A stretch of DNA of 64,000 bases from CBDFKK01 sp965248815 (GTDB lineage: Bacteria; Pseudomonadota; Alphaproteobacteria; SMXP01), in contig CBDFKK010000002.1 of the NCBI GenBank assembly GCA_965248815.1, positions 1 to 64,000 of the forward strand, given 5' to 3'. Below the pieces are notes generated by a model. The model did no database searches. It was given only the letters and a program-made list of their open reading frames with translations, and was not told the origin of the DNA. Positions 36,394-45,764 of this stretch are shown one piece after another (position 1 is the stretch's first letter; each line of letters starts with the position of its first letter). The position numbers were made by a program, and so were the translations under genes.

Positions 36394-36422
36394 AAATGGG
36401 AGCTCCTCACCGGCGTTTCAAG
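36394..36422 (-). promoter_or_regulatory. Sigma-32 (RpoH) type promoter for groESL
   Basis: On the minus strand CTTGAAA (36422-36416) is followed after 15 bases by CCCATTT (36400-36394), a very good match to the RpoH consensus CTTGAAA/CCCATnT. The start of transcription would fall near 36387, just before CIRCE. Confidence 0.9.
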
Positions 36423-36787
36423 GTTGTGTGGCGATAATTTCTTGAAACCAGTGTATTTATTGGAAATTATGTCCGGCCCTGAATTAATGTGCGGTGGCCA
36501 TGGTGTCGGTTTGACTATCACAGGCCATCAATTCTTTTGACTGCCTATCATATGACTCTTATCTCTTATGGCTACTTCCAGCCGTTAGGAGGCTCTCACT
36601 TTAGCGTCCGCTGTTTGATGTAAGGCAGAACTCGACCCTAACTCCCCTACCCTGCGTAAATGCTCCACACTACATCTGGCCATGCGTTCAACATGATGTA
36701 CATATCGAACCGCTGCCAACGGGACTTCTTATACCTAGCCAAGCACGCCGCCGGCTACCAATTGACGGTTCTTAAGCCGGCAACGAC
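36423..36787. other. 365-bp gap between the groES promoter and the VOC remnant
   Basis: No convincing gene. A GCCGGC repeat pair around 36753-36783 could form a weak hairpin at the end of the VOC remnant on the minus strand. Nothing else is recognised. Confidence 0.3.
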
Positions 36788-37364
36788 TTAACGCAAGCGT
36801 TCAACAACATGGTGGACGACCCCGTGGGGCGCCAACAGCGTGAGGGATTTTGCGGCTCCATAAGGCTCCAGGTCCACAAAAGCCGGAGGCGCCAAAATCT
36901 TTGCGCCGAACATTGCCGCCGCCGAACTCACGTCATCGACCGAGGTTACAAAGATGGTGGCGCCGCTCAGCCCGAGGTTGGGCAACATGGCACGATTGAT
37001 CACATCGGGATTTGTCACCGGCGGCAAACCAAGGTCGATAATGCCGAAGTAAGGATCTGTGCTTTTGGTACCGATGTTGGTTCCACGCACTTGCGAAGTT
37101 TCGTCGGTTTGCATGAGGTCACTGAAACTATCGTTTTCGATAGCAAATTCATAAACCACACTCAGCCCAAACACGGTTTAATAAAACGCCGTCACTTGGC
37201 TGACGTCCGCCGTCGAAAAAGAGATGCTCATCACCTCGCTGAACGGGCGATCGGTGACCGTCGCAAAGCCTTTAAGGAAGTCTTTGGTGCCGCCGACGAG
37301 CACCGTGACCACATCGTCCGGTCCCCTGAGCTGTGCCTCAATGAACGTGCCGCCTTGCATGTTG
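36788..37364 (-). pseudogene. Glyoxalase/VOC-family protein, broken by IS-C and an ochre stop
   Basis: From the IS-C edge the product reads MQGGTFIEAQLRGPDDVVTVLVGG.. and ends at SQVTAFY followed by TAA (37178-37180). The next codon in the same frame continues TVFGLSVVYEFAIEND and runs to 36788, ending HGVVHHVVERLR. Two betaalphabetabetabeta modules of the VOC type are discernible. One nonsense change thus splits the gene, and its 5' end has been lost to IS-C copy 4. Such proteins are metal-dependent lyases, dioxygenases or resistance proteins; no specific role can be given. Confidence 0.78.
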
Positions 37365-37425
37365 AGAGGTGGTTCGGTTTGTTTGAACAACTTTCGGACT
37401 GCGGATAAGTGGATTTCAGCCCCTG

Positions 37426-38256
37426 TTATGCCGCGACCGGGATTGGTTGCAGCACGTTGAAGTAAGCCTGATCGGGTGTCTGGCGGTCAAGCGATGAATG
37501 CGGTCTCTTGGTGTTGTAAAAGACCAAATATTTGCCGAGGGCGGCTCGGGCTTGTGGAACATTGCCATAGGCATGCAGATAGACCTCCTCGTATTTGACC
37601 GTGCGCCACAGCCGTTCAACAAAGACATTGTCCCGCCACGCTCCCTTGCCATCCATGCTGATGGCGATTTCAGCATCCTTCAGGATTTGTGTGAAAGCGA
37701 TGGAGGTAAACTGCGAGCCCTGATCGGTGTTGAAGATGTCCGGCTTACCGTAACGGGCCAGTGCTTCTTCAACGGCTTCAATGCAAAAGTCTGCTTCCAG
37801 TGTGATAGAGAGCCGCCAGGACAGGACACGCCGGCTGAACCAGTCAACCACTGCGGCCAGATAAACAAAGCCCCGTGCCATTGGAATGTAGGTGATATCC
37901 ATCGCCCAGACCTGATTGGGTTGGGTGACCGGCAGCTTACGCAACAGATAGGGATAGATTTTGTGGCCCGGTGCAGGCTTGGACGTGTTCGGGCGGCGAT
38001 AAATAGCCTCAAGCCCCATACGCTTCATCAGTGTTGTGACGTGCAGGCGGCCAACCTTGTATCCTTCACCAAGCAATAGTCCCTGCAGCATCCTGCTGCC
38101 TGCAAAGGGATAGTCGAGATGCAATTCATCAATCCGGCGCATCAGTGCCAGATCACCGACCGATACGGGACGGGGCTGATAATAGACGCTGCCCCGGCTG
38201 ATCTTGAGCGCCTTGGCCTGACGGCTGAGCGAGAGTTTATGTTTGCGGTCGATCAT
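37426..38256 (-). CDS. IS-C copy 4 transposase OrfB
   Basis: 276 aa, complete, with all catalytic motifs (MDITYIP, NTDQGSQF, NVFVERLW). It starts within the OrfA stop. Confidence 0.9.
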   Translation of the reverse strand: MIDRKHKLSLSRQAKALKISRGSVYYQPRPVSVGDLALMRRIDELHLDYPFAGSRMLQGLLLGEGYKVGRLHVTTLMKRMGLEAIYRRPNTSKPAPGHKIYPYLLRKLPVTQPNQVWAMDITYIPMARGFVYLAAVVDWFSRRVLSWRLSITLEADFCIEAVEEALARYGKPDIFNTDQGSQFTSIAFTQILKDAEIAISMDGKGAWRDNVFVERLWRTVKYEEVYLHAYGNVPQARAALGKYLVFYNTKRPHSSLDRQTPDQAYFNVLQPIPVAA

Positions 38257-38564
38257 TTTCTTGCGCTCGGCAATCCCGCCTTGGTGAGCGCATCGCCTAA
38301 AAAATCATTCTCAAGCGTCAGCTCCCCAATCTTGGCATGGAGCCTCTTCACATCAACACGGGGTGCAGGCAGCGGTGATTTACCCTCCCGCCCAAAAACA
38401 CCCGCTGCACCCTCAAGGAGCTGATCTTTCCATTGCTTGATCTGGTTAGGATGAACATCAAACTGCTGAGCGAGTTCTCCCAATGTCTGCTCACCGCGAA
38501 CGGCCGCAAGGGCCACCTTCGACTTGAACGCAGGTGTATGATTGAGACGTGGTCGTCTTGCCAT
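38253..38564 (-). CDS. IS-C copy 4 OrfA
   Basis: 103 aa. It differs from the other copies by one residue near the start (RRPRLNH in place of RRPRRNH). Confidence 0.86.
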   Translation of the reverse strand: MARRPRLNHTPAFKSKVALAAVRGEQTLGELAQQFDVHPNQIKQWKDQLLEGAAGVFGREGKSPLPAPRVDVKRLHAKIGELTLENDFLGDALTKAGLPSARK

Positions 38565-38650
38565 AGTGGATCTCCTGTTGCCGGCGATCATGCCGCCTAC
38601 AGGCCAAAATTCCACTTATCTCAACTGTGCAGATTTCCCGAGCCACCTCT

Positions 38651-38994
38651 GATCTTCCACCGAAAAGTCAACTTACTAGTCCCGAAACGCAGAGCCGCTA
38701 GTCAATTGTGACCAAAATGTGATTGTTCGGCAATGCCAACAGCCTGATCTATGAGCCGCTCTGGTTGAAATTCTGATTTGGTCAAGATAAAGAGCGGGGG
38801 TCAAAAAAGATAACTGATCTTTATGGGCTTGCGCAGCCCTTAAGGCGACTATAAGTAATTCTTCATATGTTTGTCTCGCCCGGTTTGAGCCCTGGGTATG
38901 TAAATTCGCCAGCAGCGCACAGTTGGGCCTCCTTTGGAAGTCGAGAGACCTACCAGACCACTTCTATCTCAATAAACTAGCCGTATTTCTGATC
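38651..38994. other. 344-bp gap before the DUF502 gene
   Basis: An open frame leads into the DUF502 gene from 38923, but its residues do not resemble the family. No other gene or hairpin is seen. It presumably holds the promoter. Confidence 0.35.
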
Positions 38995-39750
38995 ATGGCG
39001 CCAGATAAAAAGCAACCTGCATTGACCGAGTCATCGGAAAGTGGAAGTTCCCGAACCGACGGGCACCATTTTTTGAGATGGGTCCGGTCAAGTTTCTTGA
39101 CAGGTCTAGTCATTGCGGCGCCGATTTGGATCACGATTTACGTAACGCTCGCGTTCATATCCTTTATTGACGACTTTGTTACGCCCCTCATTCCTGGGCA
39201 ATACAATCCTGAATCATACCTTCCATTTTCCATTCCAGGTCTTGGCGTGGTGATCGTATTTGTCTTGCTCACACTCCTTGGCGCCTTGACGGCAAATTTG
39301 TTTGGCCGCTCGATCATTAATTTTGGAGAGCAACTGGTAGATCGCATGCCGGTTGTTCGAAACATTTACAATGCACTCAAGCAGATATTTGAAACCGTCG
39401 TTTCTCAAAGTGAATCTTCATTTCAGGAAGTAGGCTTAATTGAGTACCCGCGTGAGGGGCTCTATGCGATTTGCTTTATAACGACGAGTACCGGCGGTGA
39501 AATACAATCACGGATAAAGGACGATTCGGTCAGTGTCTTCCTGCCGACAACCCCAAATCCGACATCCGGTTTTCTTCTGTTCGTGCCTCGAAAAGACATT
39601 CAGCTGCTTGATATGACAGTCGAAGAAGGTGCAAAGCTCGTCATTTCGGCGGGACTTGTCGAACCGACCCCCCGCGGTACCGTACCAAAGATTGATCCAA
39701 AATCAGCCGATATCAGTACGCGTCAGCAGGAAAAAGCTGCCGCCGAATGA
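38995..39750 (+). CDS. DUF502-family membrane protein
   Basis: 251 aa from ATG 38995; an upstream ATG at 38923 would add 24 residues. After a polar N-terminus there are two transmembrane helices (FLTGLVIAAPIWITIYVTLAF and IPGLGVVIVFVLLTLLGALTA). Between and after them are the family's conserved pieces (NFGEQLVDRMPVVRNIYNALKQ, shown in part, and LPTTPNPTSGFLLFVP). The function of DUF502 proteins is not established. The gene is convergent with recG, its stop 5 bp from the recG stop, with no visible terminator between them. Confidence 0.9.
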   Translation: MAPDKKQPALTESSESGSSRTDGHHFLRWVRSSFLTGLVIAAPIWITIYVTLAFISFIDDFVTPLIPGQYNPESYLPFSIPGLGVVIVFVLLTLLGALTANLFGRSIINFGEQLVDRMPVVRNIYNALKQIFETVVSQSESSFQEVGLIEYPREGLYAICFITTSTGGEIQSRIKDDSVSVFLPTTPNPTSGFLLFVPRKDIQLLDMTVEEGAKLVISAGLVEPTPRGTVPKIDPKSADISTRQQEKAAAE

Positions 39751-39754
39751 TCTG

Positions 39755-41836
39755 TCAGCCAGACCGCAAATACCTTACAGATTCATCTAGGCCAAAAAGG
39801 TACAAGAGCACCCTTAAGGCTTGGCCGCGCGAAGAGTCCAAATTTGGATCCTTGGATATAATCAGATCGGCGTCGTCCCGGGCGACCGTAAGTAGATCTT
39901 GATGGGCATTGAGATCGGCAAGCCGAAGTCTTGGGAGACCGCTTTGTTTGATTCCCAGTAATTCTCCTGCGCCACGCAGTTTTAAATCCTCTTCGGCAAT
40001 ACGGAACCCATCATCGGTTTCGCGCATAATTGACAGGCGAGCCTTGGCGGTTTCTCCAAGGGGCGCGTCGTATAGAAGCAGACAAGAGGCTTCCACTTGG
40101 CCGCGGCCTACGCGTCCACGTAGTTGGTGCAATTGCGCCAACCCAAACCTCTCTGCTTTCTCGATAACCATGACATTAGCTTCCGGAACATCAACGCCGA
40201 CCTCAATGACCGTCGTCGCAACCAGAATTTTGACTGCGCCGGACCTAAACTTCGCCATTGCCGCGTCTTTGTCTTCAGCCGTCAATCGGCCGTGAATAAG
40301 GCCGACATGATCGCCAAAAATAGCCCGCAACATTTCAAATCTGTCTTGGGCGGCCGTGGCATCTACCAGTTCCGACTCCTCAATGAGTGGGCACACCCAA
40401 AAAACCCGGTCATCTCCCTTGATCGCTCGGCTGATGCCGGCGACGACCTCGTCCAGACGCGTGAGCGGCAAGACCCGGGTTTTGACAGGTTGCCGGCCCG
40501 GTGGTTTTTCCGTAAGACGCGATACGTCCAAGTCACCGTAGACCGTCAGCATTAGAGTTCGGGGAATGGGAGTTGCCGTCATCACCAACATATCAGTGGC
40601 GCCACCCTTGCCCGTCAACTCCATCCGTTGATGAACGCCAAACCGATGCTGTTCATCGATTACAGCGAACGCTAAATCGTCAAATTCCACACCGCTTTGG
40701 AAGAGTGCATGGGTTCCAATTAGGATTTTGATTTCGCCTAACGCCGCGGCTTCTAAGGCGCGCTGGCGCTGCTCGCCTTTATCCCGACCGGTTAACAGCG
40801 CGGCCGAAATATCAAGTGTTTTGGCGAGAGGTTTAATAAAGGCGTAGTGTTGCTGGGCAAGTATCTCGGTCGGTGCCATGAGCGCGGCTTGCGCTCCATT
40901 TTCAACGGCGCGCAGCATGGCCAAGAAAGCGACCACGGTCTTACCGGATCCGACATCACCTTGGAGTAACCGGGTCATTCGTAGTGATGATGCCATATCT
41001 GCGTCGATCTCCCGCAGAGCTTGCTTCTGCACGGAGGTGAGTGCATAGGGCAATGCCGCAAGTGCTCTGGCGACCAAATCGCCGGTGCCTGGGATTGAAC
41101 GGCCGCCTTGCTGTTTTAAATGTTGCCGCATCAGAACCAGGGCTAATTGATTGGCTAGCAGCTCGTCGTAAGCTAGGCGCGTACGAGCTTTGTCGCTTGG
41201 CAACAGATCGTCATCAGAGCGGGGCTGATGCGCAGCTGTGAGCGCCGAGCGCCAAGGCGCCCAGGACTCTCGATCCATCAATGCCTCATCCAGCCATTCA
41301 TCTAATTCCGGCGCTCGCTCGACCGCAGCTTTGACCGCGTTGCCCATTGTTTTGGCCGTCAATCCGGCGGTCAAAGGATAAATTGGCTCGATCAGGGGCA
41401 TCTGTTCTGACTGGTCAAGGGAGACGACATGATCGGGATGCGTCATTTGAATCTCGCCGTTATATTCATCCAGCCGTCCGCTGATGAGACGCCGTTTGCC
41501 TTCCGGGAGTAGCTTGGTGAGATAGTCAACGCGTGGATTGAAGTAGACCAATGTCACAAAGCCAGAGTCATCAGAGCAGCGCACTTTGTAAGGCACGCGC
41601 CGGTTAGGCGATGGAAAGTGGCGGTCCACTTCCACCTCCAAAGTTGCGATTTCGCCTTTGACCGCGTCAGCAATTTGAGGGCGATAGCGGCGGTCGATGA
41701 GGGCCGTGGGAAGATGAAAACACAGATCGACAATATGGGCGCCTGCGGCCATTGTGATCAGCTCAGAAATGCGGGGGCCAACGCCGGGCAAGGACCGCGC
41801 GTCCGCATATAAGGAAAAAAGAACTTCCGGGCGCAT
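39755..41836 (-). CDS. recG: ATP-dependent DNA helicase RecG
   Basis: 693 aa. An N-terminal wedge/OB domain (residues about 1-240) is followed by a superfamily 2 helicase: motif I GDVGSGKT, motif II DEQH (VIDEQHRFGVHQRM), motif III TATPIPRT, and the C-terminal TVIEVGVDVPEANVM and QLHQLRGRVGRG. It unwinds branched DNA and reverses stalled forks. Divergent from sdhE, 19 bp apart, the usual arrangement in Alphaproteobacteria. Confidence 0.96.
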   Translation of the reverse strand: MRPEVLFSLYADARSLPGVGPRISELITMAAGAHIVDLCFHLPTALIDRRYRPQIADAVKGEIATLEVEVDRHFPSPNRRVPYKVRCSDDSGFVTLVYFNPRVDYLTKLLPEGKRRLISGRLDEYNGEIQMTHPDHVVSLDQSEQMPLIEPIYPLTAGLTAKTMGNAVKAAVERAPELDEWLDEALMDRESWAPWRSALTAAHQPRSDDDLLPSDKARTRLAYDELLANQLALVLMRQHLKQQGGRSIPGTGDLVARALAALPYALTSVQKQALREIDADMASSLRMTRLLQGDVGSGKTVVAFLAMLRAVENGAQAALMAPTEILAQQHYAFIKPLAKTLDISAALLTGRDKGEQRQRALEAAALGEIKILIGTHALFQSGVEFDDLAFAVIDEQHRFGVHQRMELTGKGGATDMLVMTATPIPRTLMLTVYGDLDVSRLTEKPPGRQPVKTRVLPLTRLDEVVAGISRAIKGDDRVFWVCPLIEESELVDATAAQDRFEMLRAIFGDHVGLIHGRLTAEDKDAAMAKFRSGAVKILVATTVIEVGVDVPEANVMVIEKAERFGLAQLHQLRGRVGRGQVEASCLLLYDAPLGETAKARLSIMRETDDGFRIAEEDLKLRGAGELLGIKQSGLPRLRLADLNAHQDLLTVARDDADLIISKDPNLDSSRGQALRVLLYLFGLDESVRYLRSG

Positions 41837-41855
41837 ATGTTTCTACTCGTGCAGT

Positions 41856-42167
41856 ATGGCTGGCAACCGTAAGTCAAAGGCGCATGCCGAGAGGATAGGA
41901 TACGACATGGACGAGCGCCGCAAACGCCTAAACTATCAGTCGTGGCATCGTGGCATGAAAGAAACAGATCTTATTCTCGGGACGTTTGCGGACCGTTATT
42001 TGATCAACTTGGAAGAGGGCGCCTTGGATCAATTCGAGGCACTTTTGGCATGTTCGGATCAACAGATATATGCATGGGTCGCTGGACGTGAAGCAATCCC
42101 AAGCAAATTCGATAATAAAATCATGGATCTCCTGAGAAAGCTTGAAATCAATCCTAAGATCTCGTAA
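41856..42167 (+). CDS. sdhE: Succinate dehydrogenase flavinylation factor SdhE
   Basis: 103 aa from ATG 41856. A shorter start at 41908 (MDERRKRL) would also leave the domain complete. It carries the diagnostic RGMKETD motif (RGxxE) and the LLACSDQQIYAWVAGREA helix of the Sdh5/SdhE family. It helps attach FAD to the SDH flavoprotein. Located between recG (divergent) and mfd (36 bp downstream, same strand), probably co-transcribed with mfd. Confidence 0.93.
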   Translation: MAGNRKSKAHAERIGYDMDERRKRLNYQSWHRGMKETDLILGTFADRYLINLEEGALDQFEALLACSDQQIYAWVAGREAIPSKFDNKIMDLLRKLEINPKIS

Positions 42168-42203
42168 GTCCGCCGCTGCCCTAATGTTTTATGGATTGGC
42201 CGT

Positions 42204-45200
42204 GTGAACGACCACCCGCAATTCCCTGATTTAGAACTTCTAATCAAGTCCGACCATCGACTCACGGTTGCCGGCGTTCCCGACGGTGTTGATTCACTTC
42301 TCTTGGCCGATCTCGTGAGGGCACGTTCGCATCGTGCAGAGGGCTCAATCGTTCTTTATATCGCAAGTGACGAGGGCCGAGCCTCGGCTTTCCGCGCTGC
42401 CATTGGTTACGTTGCACCAGATATCGAGACACTGGACATTCCTGCGTGGGACTGCCTGCCGTACGACCGGGTGTCTCCTAAGTCCGAAATCTCGAGCCGG
42501 CGCATGGCCGCTTTGGCCCAGTTGGCTACGCGCAGGCTAACACCTGATCGGCCGCTCCTGGTAGTGACCACAGTCAACGCCGTTTGGCAAAGGGTTCCGA
42601 CCCCACACTATGTCAAGGAGTCCTCGTTGAAGGTTGCAGCCGGTCAACTTCTGAATTCTGACGACCTTACCGCGTATCTCACTCGAAACGGATATTTGCG
42701 CGCCGGAACGGTTCGAGAACCGGGTGATTATGCCATCCGAGGCGGCATAATTGATCTCTTTCCGCCTGGGTTTCTGCAGCCGGTTCGTCTCGACATGTTT
42801 GGCGACTCGCTCGAGTCCATCAGGTCCTTTGATGCAGAAAGCCAACGCACTATCGGCCAGCAATCCGAATTGACTCTCGTTCCGGTCAGTGAATTGCCGC
42901 TCGACGATGAAGCCATCCGACGTTTTCGTCGTGCGTACGTCGCCAATTTTGGAGCTGCCACCGATTCCGATCTGTTGTACGAGTCAATTAGCGAAGGCCG
43001 AAAGCATCAAGGCATGGAACATTGGCTGCCGTTGTTTCATGACGAGCTGGTAACAATTTTCGACTATCTGGGCGATGATGCTTTGATCTTCGCCGATCAT
43101 TTGGCCGAGGATGCAAAAACAGCGCGGCAAACCCTGATTGAAGATTACTACGAAGCTCGTCTCGAAAAGATGGAGAGTGGCAAGACGACCGAGCTTCTGT
43201 CGGGCCCGATATATAAACCTATTCGGCCGCTTGAGCTTTATTTGTCCGAAGGCGAATGGCAGAGCCACTTTGAGCACTTCGCCGCGCGGACCTTTAGTCC
43301 GTTTATACGTCCCGCAAGCCAGGGCACAATCAACATTCAATCCAAAATGGGACGCGAATTTTCCGCTGAGCGTTCCTCACAAAACGTCAATGTGTTCGAC
43401 GCCGTTGGTCACTACATCGGCAGTCTTGAGGGGCGACGAGTGATGATTGCTTGTGCGTCCCTAGGGTCGGCTGAACGGATGGCGAATCTCCTTGAAGAAC
43501 ATGGCCTTCCTGATCCTAGATCCGTAGATAGCTGGCGCGATGCAATGGCACTGCCTCTAGCCGCTACTGCCATCATCACGCTCACGCTCGATCGAGGCTT
43601 TGAATTTGGTGACCTGGTCGTCCTAAGTGAACAAGACATCTTGGGCGACCGCCTAGTCCGAAAGTCGCGCCGGACCAAGAGAGCTGAAAATTTTATTGCC
43701 GAAGCGTCCGCCCTGAGCCAAGGGGATTTGGTCGTCCATGTCGACCATGGGATCGGCCGCTACGACGGCTTACAGACCATCGACGTCGCCGGCGCGCCTC
43801 ATGACTGTCTTTTGCTTGTCTATAGGGACAACGACAAGCTCTATTTGCCGGTTGAGAATATTGAATTGCTCAGCCGCTTCGGATCTGACGATTCGAACAT
43901 GGAACTCGACCGGTTGGGTGGCTCCGGTTGGCAATCACGAAAAGCGAAACTCAAGAAGCGTATTCGTGATCTTGCCGATCAATTGATCAAAATCGCTGCC
44001 GCTAGGGAGCTGCGCCGCGCTGAAATCAATGAGCCCCCGAGTGGGCTTTATGAGGAATTTTGCGCTCGCTTCCCGTTCGAAGAGACCGAAGATCAAGAGC
44101 GCGCCATTGCCGATGTCATTGAAGATATTGGCAAAGGCCGGCCGATGGATCGGTTGGTCTGCGGTGACGTCGGATTCGGCAAGACCGAAGTGGCGCTCCG
44201 GTCGGCTTTTGTGACAGCGATGAACGGCCATCAAGTCGCCGTCGTAACGCCGACAACATTGCTTTGCCGACAACACCATTTGACATTTACAGAAAGATTT
44301 TCTGGCTGGCCGCTGAAAGTCGCTCAACTCTCCCGATTGATTTCGCAAAGAGAAGCGCAAGATGTAAAAGCAGGCCTTACAAGCGGCGATATCGATATTG
44401 TTATTGGAACTCACGCACTATTGGCCAAAAACATTGAATTTCGGGATCTAGGATTGCTCATTGTCGATGAAGAGCAACATTTTGGCGTCACTCATAAGGA
44501 GCAATTAAAACAATTGCGCAGCGACGTTCATGTGCTGACAATGACAGCCACGCCAATTCCTCGCACGCTACAACTGGCTATGAGCGGTGTGCGCGAAATG
44601 TCCCTCATCGCGACGCCGCCAATTGACCGCCTGGCCGTGCGAACCTTCGTTACGCCATTTGATACATTAATCATTCGCGAAGCTTTGTTGCGCGAGCGCT
44701 ATCGGGGTGGACAGAGTTTTTTTGTTTGTCCCCGCATATCAAATTTAGCCGAGGCGGCAGAGTTCCTAACTGAGCATGTTCCGGAAGTGTCATTTGTGAT
44801 TGCGCACGGACAGATGGCGCCGCGAAACTTGGACGAAGTCATGAACGCCTTCTACGAAGGCAAATACGACGTACTAGTTTCGACCAGCATTATCGAATCC
44901 GGTTTGGATATACCGACAGCAAATACTTTGATCATTCAACGGGCGGACATGTTTGGTCTGGCGCAGCTCTATCAATTGCGAGGCCGAATTGGGCGGTCCA
45001 AAGCGCGCGCTTACGCGTACCTGACTGTGCGGCCCAATCGAACGTTGACCATAGCTGCCGAAAAGCGGCTCAAAGTTTTGCAATTGCTGGATAGCCTCGG
45101 CGCCGGTTTCAGTCTCGCCAGCCACGATCTCGACATTCGCGGCGCGGGAAACCTGCTGGGGGAAGAGCAATCGGGCCACATTAAAGAGGTCGGACTCGAA

Positions 45201-45737
45201 CTCTATCAATCTATGCTCGAAGAAGCGGTTGCATCGCTAAGAGATGACGTGACGACCGGGGCGGATGATGATCGGTGGTCGCCTCAAATTAAGCTCGGCA
45301 CTTCGGTGCTCATCCCGGAGCATTACATTCCCGATCTTGATGTCCGGCTTGCGCTATATCGCCGTCTGGCTGACTTAGAAGTGTCTAACGACATTGATGA
45401 GTTTGCAGCAGAACTAATTGACAGGTTCGGCCGTTATCCTGAAGAGGTCGATCATTTATTGGAGATCGTTGAGATAAAGATTCTGTGCAGACGCGCGGGA
45501 GTGGAAAAAGTCGAAGCTGGCCCTAAGGGAGTTACCTTGGCATTTCGCAACAATGAGTTCAGAAATCCGGCCGGGCTTATTGCCCACATCAGCCAAAGCG
45601 CCGAAGATACGAAACTGAGACCGGATCATCGCATGGTCATTCGCAGAAACTGGCCGGACGCTGAAAGTCGCTTCAAGGGCGTGCAGCGGATCTTGAATAT
45701 CCTTGTCGATATAGCCGAGGAATCCGAAGCGGCTTAG
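42204..45737 (+). CDS. mfd: Transcription-repair coupling factor Mfd
   Basis: 1177 aa from GTG 42204. Domains in order: UvrB-like N-terminus (residues 1 to about 340), RNA-polymerase interaction domain (LVVHVDHGIGRYDGL near residue 515), RecG-type translocase with GDVGFGKTEVA, DEEQHFGV and TATPIPRT, the QLRGRIGRSKARAYAY helicase end and a C-terminal TRCF domain. It removes RNA polymerase stalled at DNA damage and recruits UvrA. It is full length and overlaps nothing; convergent with the DsbA-like gene. Confidence 0.96.
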   Translation: MNDHPQFPDLELLIKSDHRLTVAGVPDGVDSLLLADLVRARSHRAEGSIVLYIASDEGRASAFRAAIGYVAPDIETLDIPAWDCLPYDRVSPKSEISSRRMAALAQLATRRLTPDRPLLVVTTVNAVWQRVPTPHYVKESSLKVAAGQLLNSDDLTAYLTRNGYLRAGTVREPGDYAIRGGIIDLFPPGFLQPVRLDMFGDSLESIRSFDAESQRTIGQQSELTLVPVSELPLDDEAIRRFRRAYVANFGAATDSDLLYESISEGRKHQGMEHWLPLFHDELVTIFDYLGDDALIFADHLAEDAKTARQTLIEDYYEARLEKMESGKTTELLSGPIYKPIRPLELYLSEGEWQSHFEHFAARTFSPFIRPASQGTINIQSKMGREFSAERSSQNVNVFDAVGHYIGSLEGRRVMIACASLGSAERMANLLEEHGLPDPRSVDSWRDAMALPLAATAIITLTLDRGFEFGDLVVLSEQDILGDRLVRKSRRTKRAENFIAEASALSQGDLVVHVDHGIGRYDGLQTIDVAGAPHDCLLLVYRDNDKLYLPVENIELLSRFGSDDSNMELDRLGGSGWQSRKAKLKKRIRDLADQLIKIAAARELRRAEINEPPSGLYEEFCARFPFEETEDQERAIADVIEDIGKGRPMDRLVCGDVGFGKTEVALRSAFVTAMNGHQVAVVTPTTLLCRQHHLTFTERFSGWPLKVAQLSRLISQREAQDVKAGLTSGDIDIVIGTHALLAKNIEFRDLGLLIVDEEQHFGVTHKEQLKQLRSDVHVLTMTATPIPRTLQLAMSGVREMSLIATPPIDRLAVRTFVTPFDTLIIREALLRERYRGGQSFFVCPRISNLAEAAEFLTEHVPEVSFVIAHGQMAPRNLDEVMNAFYEGKYDVLVSTSIIESGLDIPTANTLIIQRADMFGLAQLYQLRGRIGRSKARAYAYLTVRPNRTLTIAAEKRLKVLQLLDSLGAGFSLASHDLDIRGAGNLLGEEQSGHIKEVGLELYQSMLEEAVASLRDDVTTGADDDRWSPQIKLGTSVLIPEHYIPDLDVRLALYRRLADLEVSNDIDEFAAELIDRFGRYPEEVDHLLEIVEIKILCRRAGVEKVEAGPKGVTLAFRNNEFRNPAGLIAHISQSAEDTKLRPDHRMVIRRNWPDAESRFKGVQRILNILVDIAEESEAA

Positions 45738-45764
45738 TGCGGTCATCGTGCTGACGGGAGCCTA

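Larger units (their letters stand above)
37365..38650 (-). mobile_element. IS-C copy 4, intact, 1286 bp
   Basis: Same ends as the other copies, in minus orientation. The flanks (ttg and gat) do not match, so the site has probably recombined or lost sequence. It shares with copy 1 the C at the position where copies 2 and 3 have T (23629 in copy 2). Confidence 0.93.
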
